Made by a program: the position numbers and the translations under genes. Positions 10,544-20,788 of a stretch of 64,000 nt of DNA are shown in pieces. This stretch comes from Cunninghamia lanceolata. Its lineage: Eukaryota > Streptophyta > Pinopsida > Cupressales > Cupressaceae. The notes below the pieces were generated by a model. It searched no databases. It was not told where the DNA came from and saw nothing but the letters and a program-made list of their open reading frames with translations. Numbering within the stretch: position 1 is the first letter of the stretch; each line of letters starts with the position of its first letter. The stretch lies in assembly GCA_027924645.1 (NCBI GenBank), contig BSBN01000354.1, forward strand, positions 10,372,001 to 10,436,000, given 5' to 3'.

Positions 10544-10978
10544 CTAATTTCTACTTCTACAAAATTTGGCAATATGACCGGATCTATTGCAATTGTAACA
10601 CACAACATTTCTTTTCTTATTTGAATGATATCCTCTTGATCTGCACTCATTAGCCATATGTCCAATCCTATTGCATGCAAAGCATTTACCATTGAAAGAA
10701 TTGTTCATTTGCATATTTCTGCATTCATGAGATTTGTGACCATACCTTTTGCAACTGAAGCATTGACCGAAGAAGGATGAATTGAATTGATTCATTCTAT
10801 TTCTGCACTGGATTGCTTTGTCACCAAATTTGTTGCAATTGAAGTAGTATCCATTGAAGGATGGATATCTTTGAGCATTAGGTTGCCTTACTGAAGGTCT
10901 TCTAGGCTTGTTTCTTTGATTTCTTAATCTAGAGTTCTTCTGACCAAATCCAGAGCTTTCACCTTTCTCATATCCCAA
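10544..10978 (-). pseudogene. gag nucleocapsid of element B with four tandem CCHC units
   Basis: A 144-codon open frame carries four knuckle units in tandem. The first is degenerate (first Cys and the His are replaced: YFNCNKFGDKAIQC). The next three are intact C-X2-C-X4-H-X4-C motifs (CFSCKRYGHKSHEC, CFACNRIGHMANEC, CYNCNRSGHIAKFC). An Arg/Asn/Pro-rich basic stretch precedes them. The block would bind element RNA in Gag particles. Copia Gags usually have one knuckle, so four is unusual. The frame is separated by stops from the coiled-coil part upstream. Confidence 0.8.
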
Positions 10979-11099
10979 GCCACGCTTATCATCTACCCAA
11001 TTTTGGCTTTCAAGAAGACGTTCAAGTTGGGCTGAGCTTATCTTGAATTTTTCTTTGTATTCATTTGCAGTTTGAAGAGCTTGTTTAAGAGTGTCTATC

Positions 11100-11555
11100 T
11101 AATTCTCAAGTTGTTCTTTATTTTCTCTAGCTTCTTCAAGATTAGATTCAAGATGCCTGATTATTCTATCCATTTTGTGGTAGTCCTCTATTTTCTCCTT
11201 GAGGGATTGTTTTAGATTATCTTCAATCTTTCTCTTTTCTTCAATTTCTTTGGTTGAATCTCATAACCCCTGATTCCATTTCATGCCTTACCATAATGAC
11301 TTCTTTTGACAACTTCTCACATAGCTTATTTTTCTCATTCAGATCTTCATCAAAATTACTGACTTCACTCTAATTGGTTAATTTTTGGAGTAGTTCCTTT
11401 CTCTTTTTCATAGAAATACTAAGTTTTTCTTTTAGCTCATTTATGAAATCATCAACTTGTTTGAGTCTTTCTCTCAAATTATTGACTTCAGAGTGGGATT
11501 GTTTAAGATCATCTAGAGCAGATTGAAGTTGTTCCTTCATACCATATGCATCCAT
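11100..11555 (-). pseudogene. gag coiled-coil segment of element B, broken
   Basis: The ATG at 11555 starts the same coiled-coil protein as 4626-5069 in copy A, but a stop ends it after 61 codons (11370). An extra base near 11250 (TTTGGTTGAATC against TTGGGTGAATC in A) shifts the rest. It directly follows the PBS with no room for the usual N-terminal Gag domain, so the 5' truncation of gag is shared by A and B. Confidence 0.65.
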
Positions 11556-11606
11556 TGAGATTCTCAGATCTTCCTCAAGCTGTTAGGATTTGTTCAGAGG
11601 AACTTA

Positions 11607-11618
11607 GCTCTGATACCA
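11607..11618 (-). other. Primer binding site of element B (initiator Met-tRNA)
   Basis: The minus strand reads TGGTATCAGAGC, two bases inside the LTR that begins at 11621. It is identical to the PBS of A. Confidence 0.9.
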
Positions 11619-11620
11619 AT

Positions 11621-12744
11621 TGTTGGAAACAATGCAGATAACTGAGAGGGGGGGTGAATCAGTTATCTTATATCTTTTCTATTTTCTTACTTTTTCTTAA
11701 CTTATCATTTAATGTTATGTCAAAACAAGACAATCATAAGAGCTGAAAAGAAATTAACACATGACACAAGGATTTTCATGTGGAAACCCTGTTAAGGGAA
11801 AAACCATGGGGTGACTAACCCAAGATTGTATTCTCTATTAAAAGAATAAGGAGTACAAATTTGGCACTTGCCAATTAGGGCTCACCGCCCGAGCACACTG
11901 CTCACAAAAGGCTCACTGCCTACAAGAGACTTACAATCTACAAATGCTTACAGAAGATACCAAGGTGTTTGAACTGATGAACAACATCTATGCATACAAG
12001 ATTTCAGTTCCGGTTAGGCACAATAAACTGATCTGGCACATTTTGTTCTTCCTCTACTCAATATAACTTTCATGTTACATCTGGGCTTGAATTACTGCCT
12101 TCACACTTGTCTCTACTTATCTTCACACTTAACCATACATACTATTCACTACACACACTTACAGGCTTGAATCCATCGGGTATATATATCCGCATCAAGG
12201 ATTTCCAACAACTTCTTAGTCGGCAACAAGAACACTTGAGATATTTGTAAGTTATTGATCTGTCGGCTGAATCCATGCTTGATTAGTGATACTCATCAAA
12301 AACATAGGCATAGTAGTCATAAATCATGTCGGCCAACAATGTGTAATATCACAGATTGCTTGATCAACACCTTTTACACATCCAGATTGAAGTATGATAT
12401 TCTGCCAGTTAGTTCTTCCTCTGTCTGCTCTATCTAACTGGAATCCAACACTTGGATAATCATATCTTTTTCTTGCTTTATCATCGGAGGCTAAATCTTT
12501 GGAATACAGTAGTCATGATACCCCTCTTGACTTGTCCAAGTCCGCAACTTACTAAGTTACACCATCTGAGAGATCCAGACCTGATTGTCGGACCTTGTTA
12601 CATACTCTATTCTTGTTCACCGGACCAAGATAATCTTCAATCTGACTTCTGGTATAGGCATATTATGTATTGCGGATGTGTGGGATAGACTTTGTTTCTA
12701 TCAATGACAACACTTATGAAGCCACACAGTGTCTCTTGCCAACA
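11621..12744 (-). mobile_element. 5' LTR of element B
   Basis: 1,124 bp, bounded by TGTTGG and CCAACA. A TATATATA at about 12181-12188 is the likely minus-strand promoter. The LTR abuts GTTCC at 12745, which begins the older element C, so the A/B array sits inside C. The matching target duplication would lie left of the window's edge and cannot be checked. Confidence 0.9.
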
Positions 12745-13104
12745 GTTCCTTGGTGCCAATGTTTATTTCTTGTGTGCCTTCAATTAAGATGGTGGAGCAT
12801 TCCTACCAATATGAGGGTATGGGAGGAAGATGGATTTCCTCATCTCCTAGTGCCTCAGAGAGGTTTTGTCTAGGAGATACATCCTTATTTTTCTCTTTTG
12901 CGTCTGATAGTACCTCGGAGAGGTTTCACTAGGGGATGTTTTTATATTTTTTGATTTTTTATTTGGACTACAGATCTCCTCTTCTCCAAAGTAGGCATCA
13001 ACATTCAGGTAGACATCATATTGTGAGGTGTCACGAAGTTCTAGGAATGTAGTGAGAGCCTCATCACTTTGGAATGTAATGAGAGGTGGTGGTCCTTGGT
13101 GATC
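12745..13104. other. Gene-free end of element C beside the LTR of B
   Basis: No supported frame. It contains two similar stretches, AGTGCCTCAGAGAGGTTTTGTCTAGGAGAT and AGTACCTCGGAGAGGTTTCACTAGGGGAT, at about 12850 and 12910, about 60 bp apart, indicating a diverged local duplication. Confidence 0.4.
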
Positions 13105-13763
13105 TTAAGCAATGAGGTTGGGATGGACGAGGGAAAGGTCAATGAGGAAAATGGTGTTATCGAGGAAGATGAATGAGAGGTTAAGGTCTTTGCATGAAGG
13201 TATGATGACAATCAGTGTAATGTTTTCAACATTAGAAGAAGATTGAACCATGTCTACCAATCTTTTAGTAGGAACTTGGATTTCCACAGTGGATGGAACA
13301 TATCTTAAGCCAAAGTACATGTCATATTGTTTGGGAGATGTGGTGTCAACCAAAATCAGTTCAATGGGGTCTTGCTCATTGATGCCAAGTCCTTTTCCAT
13401 GGTAGGGCATTTTAGTGCACATCTGATATGGCATGGGATATTTCTATTTGAAATATTCAAGATATGATTTTATTGGATCAGCCTCATCATGATATAACCA
13501 ATCATTCAAGGACTCTTCGATCTCTTCTTCTTCTCAGGAGACCTTTGTTGGAACAAAGGGGATCCTGTCATCTATCCTTCATTGTTGTTCTTGAATTCTT
13601 TTCTACAATTGAAGACCATGGGAGTAGGGAATAACGGTAGTTTTCCCACATGAAAGGCGTTATGAAGCTCATATTCACCACACCCTTTGTCTATGATCTT
13701 GACCTGGGATACTTGAGGGACCGGGGTGGATGATGAGGTGGATGCATGTGAAGGATTAGACAT
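13105..13763 (-). pseudogene. Post-protease region of Ty3/gypsy element C, broken
   Basis: Two minus-strand frames (13572-13763 and 13105-13434) follow the protease. The second contains MPYHGKGLGINEQDP, reminiscent of the linker between protease and RT in Ogre/Tat/Athila-type elements. No RT motif follows before the LTR of B at 12744, so RT onward is missing, probably displaced by the insertion of the A/B array or deleted earlier. Confidence 0.45.
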
Positions 13764-13967
13764 AGTAGATGGAGTGGATGAAGTGTCTTTAAGGTTTTCC
13801 CTATAAGTGTTGGGGTAATGGAATTACCTATCATAGACAACTTCCAAAGGTTTACAATATTCAAAGGGTTGTTGATCAGCGGGGATAGTGACTTCGACAC
13901 CGTTATGAGGAAACTTTAGACACTGGTGATAGGTGGAAGGGACAACCTGCATGGTGTGCAACCATGG

Positions 13968-14327
13968 TCAGCCAAGGAGAAGATTGTATGGTAGGTCAAG
14001 ATCAACCATGTGACACAAGGTGGGTAGTGTTAGAGGATCTTCTTTGATAGGAAGACATATGGTGCCCTTTGATTCTCTTTCTATGTTGTCATATGATTTG
14101 ATGGAGATGACCAAGTGTTTTAGATTGCTTGTTGAATACCCTAGTAGCTTTATGAATTTTAATGTACATATATTCAAACTAGATCCATTATCGAGGAGGA
14201 CTCTTTTGACTTTGTGATTGGTGATTTGAATCTCTACATGAAGGGCTTTATTATGCACAGGGTTGATGGGTGACATGTCATATTGGTTAAAAGTGAGATG
14301 GTAAGGAGAAGACAATTGGGTGACCAA
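13968..14327 (-). pseudogene. Retropepsin-like protease of Ty3/gypsy element C
   Basis: A 119-codon frame carries the aspartic protease core LLDNGSSLNIC (the D-T/S-G triad is altered to D-N-G) and ends in YNLLLG, the usual close of a gypsy protease domain. In another frame just upstream (about 14234-14467) is a helix motif of the kind that precedes the protease in Ogre/Tat/Athila-like elements. The active-site Thr/Ser to Asn change and nearby frame breaks indicate a dead copy. Confidence 0.65.
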
Positions 14328-14519
14328 GTTTTGGAATTGTACACGTGGAATGTCAGTGGGGACACAAGACCTTTAGAGAGACTTGTCGAGGATGTCGTAG
14401 TGGATAGGGGATGTCTTGAGAAGTTCAAAAATAGAAATTTGGGTTGGCATCTTCCCAAGATGGTCAAGGAGTTTGTATTAAGAAGGTACTATGGTGGAGG
14501 ATGAAGAGGGTCCTTTAAT

Positions 14520-14921
14520 GGTTACCTGTCCACGCCATGTAGTGATAGCGTATTCGGGGTATTTCTTTTGATTTTAATGGTGGCAACATGAGTGGAGTTG
14601 AAATCGATCCATCCCACTACATTGTCATTAGGGAGGTGAAATGTTGTTGTAGTTGATGTTATTGGTTTGATTATTGAGGTTGGTGTTGGAGGATGATGAA
14701 TTGGATGAGGAAGTGTTAGTGTGGTTGCGAAGGGGGTCTTGGTAAACTCCTAATCCATAATTTGGTGAGGTATTGTTGGTTCCCTCCACTTGGATATCAC
14801 CTCAAACAATGAGGTCTTGGGTATAGTTCTTTAATTTCATACACTTTCCAGTGGAGTGTCCTTTGATACGATGATACTCACAATACCCATTGTCTTTGTA
14901 CCATGTAGGCTTAGGCTAGTT
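14520..14921 (-). other. Decayed gag-protease linker of element C
   Basis: No open frame of use. On the plus strand it is rich in GGT/GTTG, the complement of an Asn/Pro/Thr-rich coding sequence, consistent with low-complexity linker between gag and protease. Confidence 0.3.
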
Positions 14922-16919
14922 TTAATCAAAAGGTTTGATTGTGGGAAATTCAACCATACTGGCTTGTATTAGTTTTTGAAACACAACTTCAAGAGGTTCA
15001 CCTAAAGAACTGTATTTACATTTTGGATTGTTGGGAGGATTTTGTTTTGGTTGACTAGATGGTATCAAGACATTGTTTGAAACATTTTGCACCACCTGTG
15101 TTTCTTTTATTTTAGGTACGACTACTTGAATGTGTTTGGAATCGATTGCTCTATCACCTACAACATTTTTGTTCTTGGTCCAAAACTTTGGTTTGTCATT
15201 TGTTGATTTGTCATTATCATTTTTGTTATAGATTTTGACTAAACCTTTTGCTATGAGGGTTTTTTCAATACTGACCCATATTTCTATGATCTCATCAAAG
15301 GTTGATGCACAATGTACTTGCAAGTGGAAGGCCATTTATTGGTTTAAGTTTTGAATGAAAATATGGACAAGTTGTTTTTCAAGTGTGGTCCCTACTAGCA
15401 AGTGATCTCCATCTTTGTAGGTATGCGGCAAAATTTTTTCCATTTTGTTGTTTGGTATTGCAAAGGTCAAGCATGGTGATCTCATGTTCCTCATTGTATG
15501 AGAAATGAGCAACAAATTTTTACAAGTCGGTGAAGGTGGAGATAGTGCCATAAGGCAAGTGCATAAATAATTCTAAAGCTTGTCCTCTTAGACTTCATGG
15601 GAAAATTTAGAGGAATTGGTCATCATAGCATACTTCTTGGTATGCCATGAAGAATTCCTTGATATGGTCATGAGGGTCTTCTTTTCCTTTGTATTTATCA
15701 AATTTAGGGACTTCAAAATGTTGAGGAAAAAGTATGGTTGTCATGTTTCGATCAAAGGGGTAGGGACATAAGTCTTCAAAATTATAATATATCTTTTGGG
15801 TCCCTAATTGAAGGTTCTTGAGGGATTTTTTCATTTATTATCATCCTTAATCAAAAGGATTGGCAAGGGGAGGTTGTGGCGCTTGTTGAAATGATGATTG
15901 TTGTGAGTGTTGTAGGATGGTGTATTATTTGGGGTTATGTGGTGGTTGACCCATAGCTTGTGAATGGATAGGAGGACCATATGTTTGAGGTTGTGGTTGA
16001 GTGTAAGTGGAAGAGTGATATGCGTGTTGTGATTGGAGCGGTGGTTGGTGTTGTTGGGTGATGTTTAGGTGTTTCATGGATGTAACATTAGGGGATTGTT
16101 GATGGGTAGTGGAATAATATGTTTGTTGAGTTTGTGATGTGTGGGATGTATATAGCTCGTTAAGGGATTTTGAGATTGATGTGGTGGTTGTGACATGGAT
16201 GGATGTTTAGATTGGAGAGGTGTTTGTAAAGGTATGGTAGGGGTAATGTTGTTTGGTTTATAGTCATCCTTTGTGGGATAACTAAAGGGGGGAAGTGTTT
16301 GTGGAATGGTATTAGAAGTGTTTTAGGGAATGTTGGACATGTTGGTGTTAATGGGTGGTGTGGCAAGGACACTTGGATTAGTGGGTATGTTGGTGGATGT
16401 TGGAGGGTTGGATGACATTATATGTGGCGACACGCCACAAGGGGGGTCAGATACTTGTGGTTGTGAGGTGATATTACTCCTTAAATGTTGATCAATGGTA
16501 TGACCGGTGTTAGTGGTTGTAACGAAGTGAGCCCATGGATTATCATAGACTAGTTTGTCAGGATTGGGGACGCGGCCCCATGGTTGATCATGAATAGGTG
16601 ATGGTGGTTTGTCATTTATGATTGTCTTGAGTTTTTCTTGGTTAAACGAGTGGGGGAGATGTGCCCCATATTCAATGAGTCATTTGAGGAATTCATCTTT
16701 GTTATTGTTAAGGAATTGTTCAAATTTGTCATGTAACCCTCTTTCATTAAGGAAATCGATGAAGGTGGGGGAGTATATGTGAGTGGGTATGAAGGTCTCA
16801 CCTATCTCGGGTTGGTTGACATATCCTTCCATATTGATTGTGGTAGAGCCATGTGGAGAGAGGGGTTGATAGTGAGAATCTATTTTTCTTCTAGCTTGTG
16901 ATTGTGTGATGGGAGTCAT
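14922..16919 (-). pseudogene. gag of Ty3/gypsy element C, broken
   Basis: Pieces on the minus strand in order: 16680-16919 (start MTPITQSQARRKID), a Pro/Thr/His/Asn-rich linker at about 15850-16650, 15607-15834 with FEVPKFDKYKGKEDPHDHIK (the start of the retrotransposon Gag core), 15336-15551, and 14922-15335 with the end of the core. The Gag core plus the downstream protease places C in Ty3/gypsy, most like the Ogre/Tat/Athila side. Several stops and frameshifts separate the pieces. No zinc knuckle was recognised. Confidence 0.65.
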
Positions 16920-17079
16920 AAAACGGTGAACTTATAGCAGAGGTTTGTTTGAGTTGAGGTTGGATGATGTGGATAGGTGTCGAAGGAAATGGTTTGAAGG
17001 ATTGACAATGGTTACAAGATGATGGTGCTACCAAGGGGAGCTTAAGCTCAACTCTAGATCCTTTTGTTAGATTCAACAA

Positions 17080-17728
17080 GATTTTATCCTTAATTACTTA
17101 GGGTGGACAAAGAGCCTAAGCAAGAAGATAGTGGGATTGCCTTACTTGGGGTAGACACGATGCACCAAGAAAAATGGGATTCTTGAAGTCCACCAACTTA
17201 GGAGTAGTCTAAGCTCTAAGCTAGCTTATCCAAGTGGGATGATATCTAATTCACACTAGAAGCTTAAGATAGACAAATTCTTAAGCCTAATAGAAACTAG
17301 AAAAGGAGAAAGAGATCTAGATTCTAATCTTGGTGTGTGATGGATTGGATTTTTTATCTTTGTATGATGTATTTTGATTTTGTTGGAGTTGATTGGATTT
17401 GGATGATTTGTTTGATTTGATTGGATTAGGGTAGGAGGACTACCTTGGGTGGATAAATGAGATTATTTGATCAAGGTTGGTTTCAGGTAGAGGTTAAGGT
17501 ATGATGATGAAGAGAAAATGGTTGATGAATCACAAGCTAAGGTTCAAATGAATGTAGCAGGTGATATCTTCACAAGGTGGAGATATTCCAATGGGGAGTA
17601 CAAATGTCAAAAATGTAGGTGATTTTGCAATTGTGATGATGTAAGGGGAGGTCGGATGAGGTGGTGGATTTGAATCAATGTTTGAAATAATGAATACCCT
17701 TAGATTTGTGTGGTCTCTGAAATAGGCG
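17080..17728. other. Gene-free leader of element C
   Basis: No supported frame. At about 17330-17440 the plus strand is a simple GATTGGATTTGGATGATTTG-like low-complexity stretch. It is probably untranslated 5' sequence of the C element. Confidence 0.35.
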
Positions 17729-17945
17729 CTAAGACAAGAGGTATAAGCACTGATAGACTAATTGGGCATTGACAAATGGTGGATGGGCACTAAGAGATGA
17801 TGGATGGGCACTGAGAGATGATGGGTGGGCATTGAGATAGAATGTGTAACTTCTAATTCTATGGGTATAAGCACTGACAGATGATAGAGGAGCGCTAATA
17901 GATGACATATGAGCGCTCACAGGTGACAAATGGGCACTGAGAGAT
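17729..17945. repeat. Minisatellite of about 20 bp, nine to ten degenerate units
   Basis: The unit is close to GGGCACTGAGAGATGATGGAT, with variants GCATTGACAAATGGTGGAT and GCGCTAATAGATGACATAT. The block is split into two runs by about 50 bp of other sequence (about 17835-17870). On the minus strand it translates as repeats of about seven residues (SAHPSSL-like), but this frame has no start or context of a gene. Confidence 0.8.
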
Positions 17946-18390
17946 AGTGTGATTCAATGGCTAATAAAACTAATTGAGAGTATCAAAGCGTTGATACTCA
18001 GGTTTTGTCACACCCTATTTAAAAACTAACATATTTATTTTCTTTAATTTTTGAGAAGACAGATAGTTAGTTAGAGAAAATATTATGATTAAAGTAATGA
18101 TAGAAAATGCATTTGCTTTATATTAGTTTATAGGTAAAGAATAATTATTTATGGTGTTATTTTTAATCACATGATTAAATGATGTAATGGACTAACTACC
18201 GTAATGTGACTGAGGTGGATGTAGGAACAATGTTTTTTCCCCTATGAGATGAGGAGAGAGAGTATCACCAAGGAGAGGATACTAAATTGCATGAATATAA
18301 TGATCCTTATGCCATCTAGAAACACACACAAACACATAATTATTAGAGGATAAGTCAGTTTTGGATTAAGTCTTAATCCCTATTGTTTTG
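17946..18390. other. Gene-free AT-rich stretch before element D
   Basis: No frame, tRNA or clear repeat. TGTCACACCC at about 18006 resembles the start of some gypsy LTRs, but no matching second copy was found, so no boundary is claimed. Confidence 0.3.
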
Positions 18391-19622
18391 TGTAAAAAAA
18401 GGAGTTTTCAATTTCAATTGATGTGTAGATTAAATCCTCCTTTCACACCTTACATTCAAGGACATAAATCGAGTCAAGCCACCACTCTTGCAAGAGGGCT
18501 CTTCTATCAGATTTAGTGTCACTTGGAATGAAGAAGAAACTTGGAATTTGTTGATTTATTACTTAAAGCATATTATGCTTAAAACCCTAATTTTGTAAAA
18601 TCCTAAATAAACAGGCAAATCATGACAAATTTTCGTAGACACAGATATAATATTCAGAGTAAATACACACCAAACTTCAAGATTTCAGATGTGAAAAGGT
18701 CAGGGACTAATGAGCAGGTTCCCTTGTCCAAGGTGCCACTTTCTGTCAGGATTTCTAAAAGTTGTTTGTAACATGTTTATGATGTTCCAGAGATTTCTAT
18801 GTTTCGGGATCCAGAGGACTAATGAGCAGGTGCCCAAGTCCAGTTCCTTCTTTTCTTCTCAGGTTTACAATTTTGACACTCTGTTATGCCTCCCTACAAC
18901 TCCACTCCTTTCTCTTCTATACTTGTAACTTGCAATCACAGAAAAAGGGGTTAGGGGTTGTGGTGTCTAGGATCTTGCCTTAGTCAAGCCCTAGAAGGAC
19001 ATTCAAGTCTTCCAAACACCATTGTCAGATAAAGAGTATGTATCCTTGCGGGATAGAGGTAAAAACCAATTGATAAATGATTGAAAACACAAATAAATGT
19101 CACCTCAGAGGTGTAGCTCACATGTAGATGAAAATCCTTCACATCATGAGAAGATGAAGCCAAATCTGCATAACAAACACAATAACAAGACAAGTCTGCT
19201 CTGGAACAATGAATACTTTGAATGCTCTCAAATTAGAAATGTGTCAAAAGTTCTCAATCATCTTCTAGTTTAAAAATGAATCCTTAAACATGCGTATATA
19301 TGCATCTAAACACATTCCCGCTTTAATTTTGTAATTCAAACTTGAGATGTCAGCATGGGATCTTTCTAACAATCACATAACCGTCATTAAAATTTGGAAC
19401 CTTGCCAAAATAGGGTTGGACTAGGGCGCGAGCATCTAAGTCCCTGGCCGCCCCTATTTTGGTTAGGTTTAAGTTCACAAGAGTCCCCTAGGTCCTATTT
19501 ATCATGAAACTTCAGGGATTTTCCATTGGGAGTTAAAACAAACATACAAGATTAAACTAAAGGGAGCCGAGAGCTAAACAAAAGGGGGAAAAATTCCTAG
19601 GGATACATTTTCCAATGTAACA
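18391..19622 (-). mobile_element. 3' LTR of element D
   Basis: It begins TGTAAAAA and ends GTAACA, 1,232 bp, followed directly by a polypurine tract (minus strand), so it is the 3' LTR of a minus-strand element. The partner is at 27917-29147. Inside, the phrase GGGACTAATGAGCAGGT occurs near 18703 and, with a variant, near 18815. Flanking five bases (TTTTG) do not match those after the partner LTR (CCTAT). Confidence 0.8.
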
Positions 19623-19637
19623 TTTAGCCCCCACTTT
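19623..19637 (-). other. Polypurine tract of element D
   Basis: The minus strand reads AAAGTGGGGGCTAAA directly before the LTR terminus TGTTAC. It fixes D's orientation. Confidence 0.8.
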
Positions 19638-20788
19638 AATGTATGCATGAATGCAAGGCCCATACATGCATTAAAGTATGGTCAACAAACACAAAAAACA
19701 TGCCAGGTACTTAGAGCTAATGTATACACAAAGATTGAGAACTATTTCTAGGCCCCAGTCTTAGGTAGACATTAGAGAAGGCACATCACAGACATGCCAA
19801 ACACAATGAAGATAGTAACAAGCATGCAAAACACTGAGAAGACAGTAACAAGCATGCAAAACACAGTGAATGCAGTGATTATTTCCTTTTTTAAAAAAAA
19901 ATTCATATATATGAATGTGTTGGTTTCCAGATTTGTCATTCCACTCTATATTCTCACACCCAAACAATGACAAATGTAACCACAGTTGAGTCAATTATAA
20001 TGGTGTTTCATAATTAACTCTCTGCTCATTTTGCAAGGTGGCAGCTACCTTCGAATGATATACAATGAATTGAATTATATGTTACTTTTAATCAGAAAGA
20101 AAGAAAAGGTAATACTTTTAACCAGAAAGATTTGAAAGGGAATCTCACACATCTAAATGAATCAAGTAACTATAATAAGCTCAAAGACTTCATACATTTA
20201 TCCAAATAAAAAAATTTCAAATTCCCATCACCATGACATATTTATTCAAAGATAGATATCCACAGTAATAAGATCAACAACTGAAGCCTCCAATATAAAG
20301 GAAGAAAACCATTGACATAACATTTGACATAAGAAGAATGATGATTCAAAACACCATAGCACAAAGACCATATATGCTCAAACCACTCAACAGTATATCT
20401 TTTCTATATTGAAAGAGATAGAAATAGTTATCAAAAGTATCTAACTTAATTGAGAAAATCAAAGTTTTGCCCAAAAAGAAAGATCCATACTACTTCTCCT
20501 ATAGCATATTTATAACCATACATAGAATAACTGTCTTTAGAAATAGAATGGTTTCTTGGGGAAAACTATTTTAAAATAAAGTCTTTTAAAGAAGTTTAAG
20601 AGCCAAATACTAGAAATGCATGAAAGAAAATAAAATCAACTCGCCACCCCCTCACCTTCTTTGGGGTCTTCAACACTTTCCACGGCTTGATCTTCTGCCA
20701 TCTTTTCTTGCATGTTGATCTTCAGCTTATACTCCTAGTACTTAGTTATAACAAAAGTAATCCCTTTCCTCCCTGGAATGGTAGTAAT
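19638..20788. other. 3' untranslated part of element D
   Basis: No gene. A repeat of about 33 bp (GACAGTAACAAGCATGCAAAACAC) occurs two to three times at about 19795-19875. The rest is AT-rich. Confidence 0.5.

Larger units (their letters stand above)
6249..11620 (-). mobile_element. Internal region of pol-less copia-like element B (complete)
   Basis: This is 5.4 kb between two LTRs of the same family, with PBS at the right and PPT at the left. Order on the minus strand: PBS, truncated gag coiled coil, four CCHC knuckles, a CTCAGGGGGAGTC purine tract, a leader-like stretch, ORF2, a 3' untranslated stretch and the PPT. No protease, integrase, RT or RNase H motif is present. The layout fits a SIRE/Maximus-like copia element that lost pol but kept gag and the extra ORF; this is inference from position, since the clade is normally assigned from RT. 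Confidence 0.85.
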
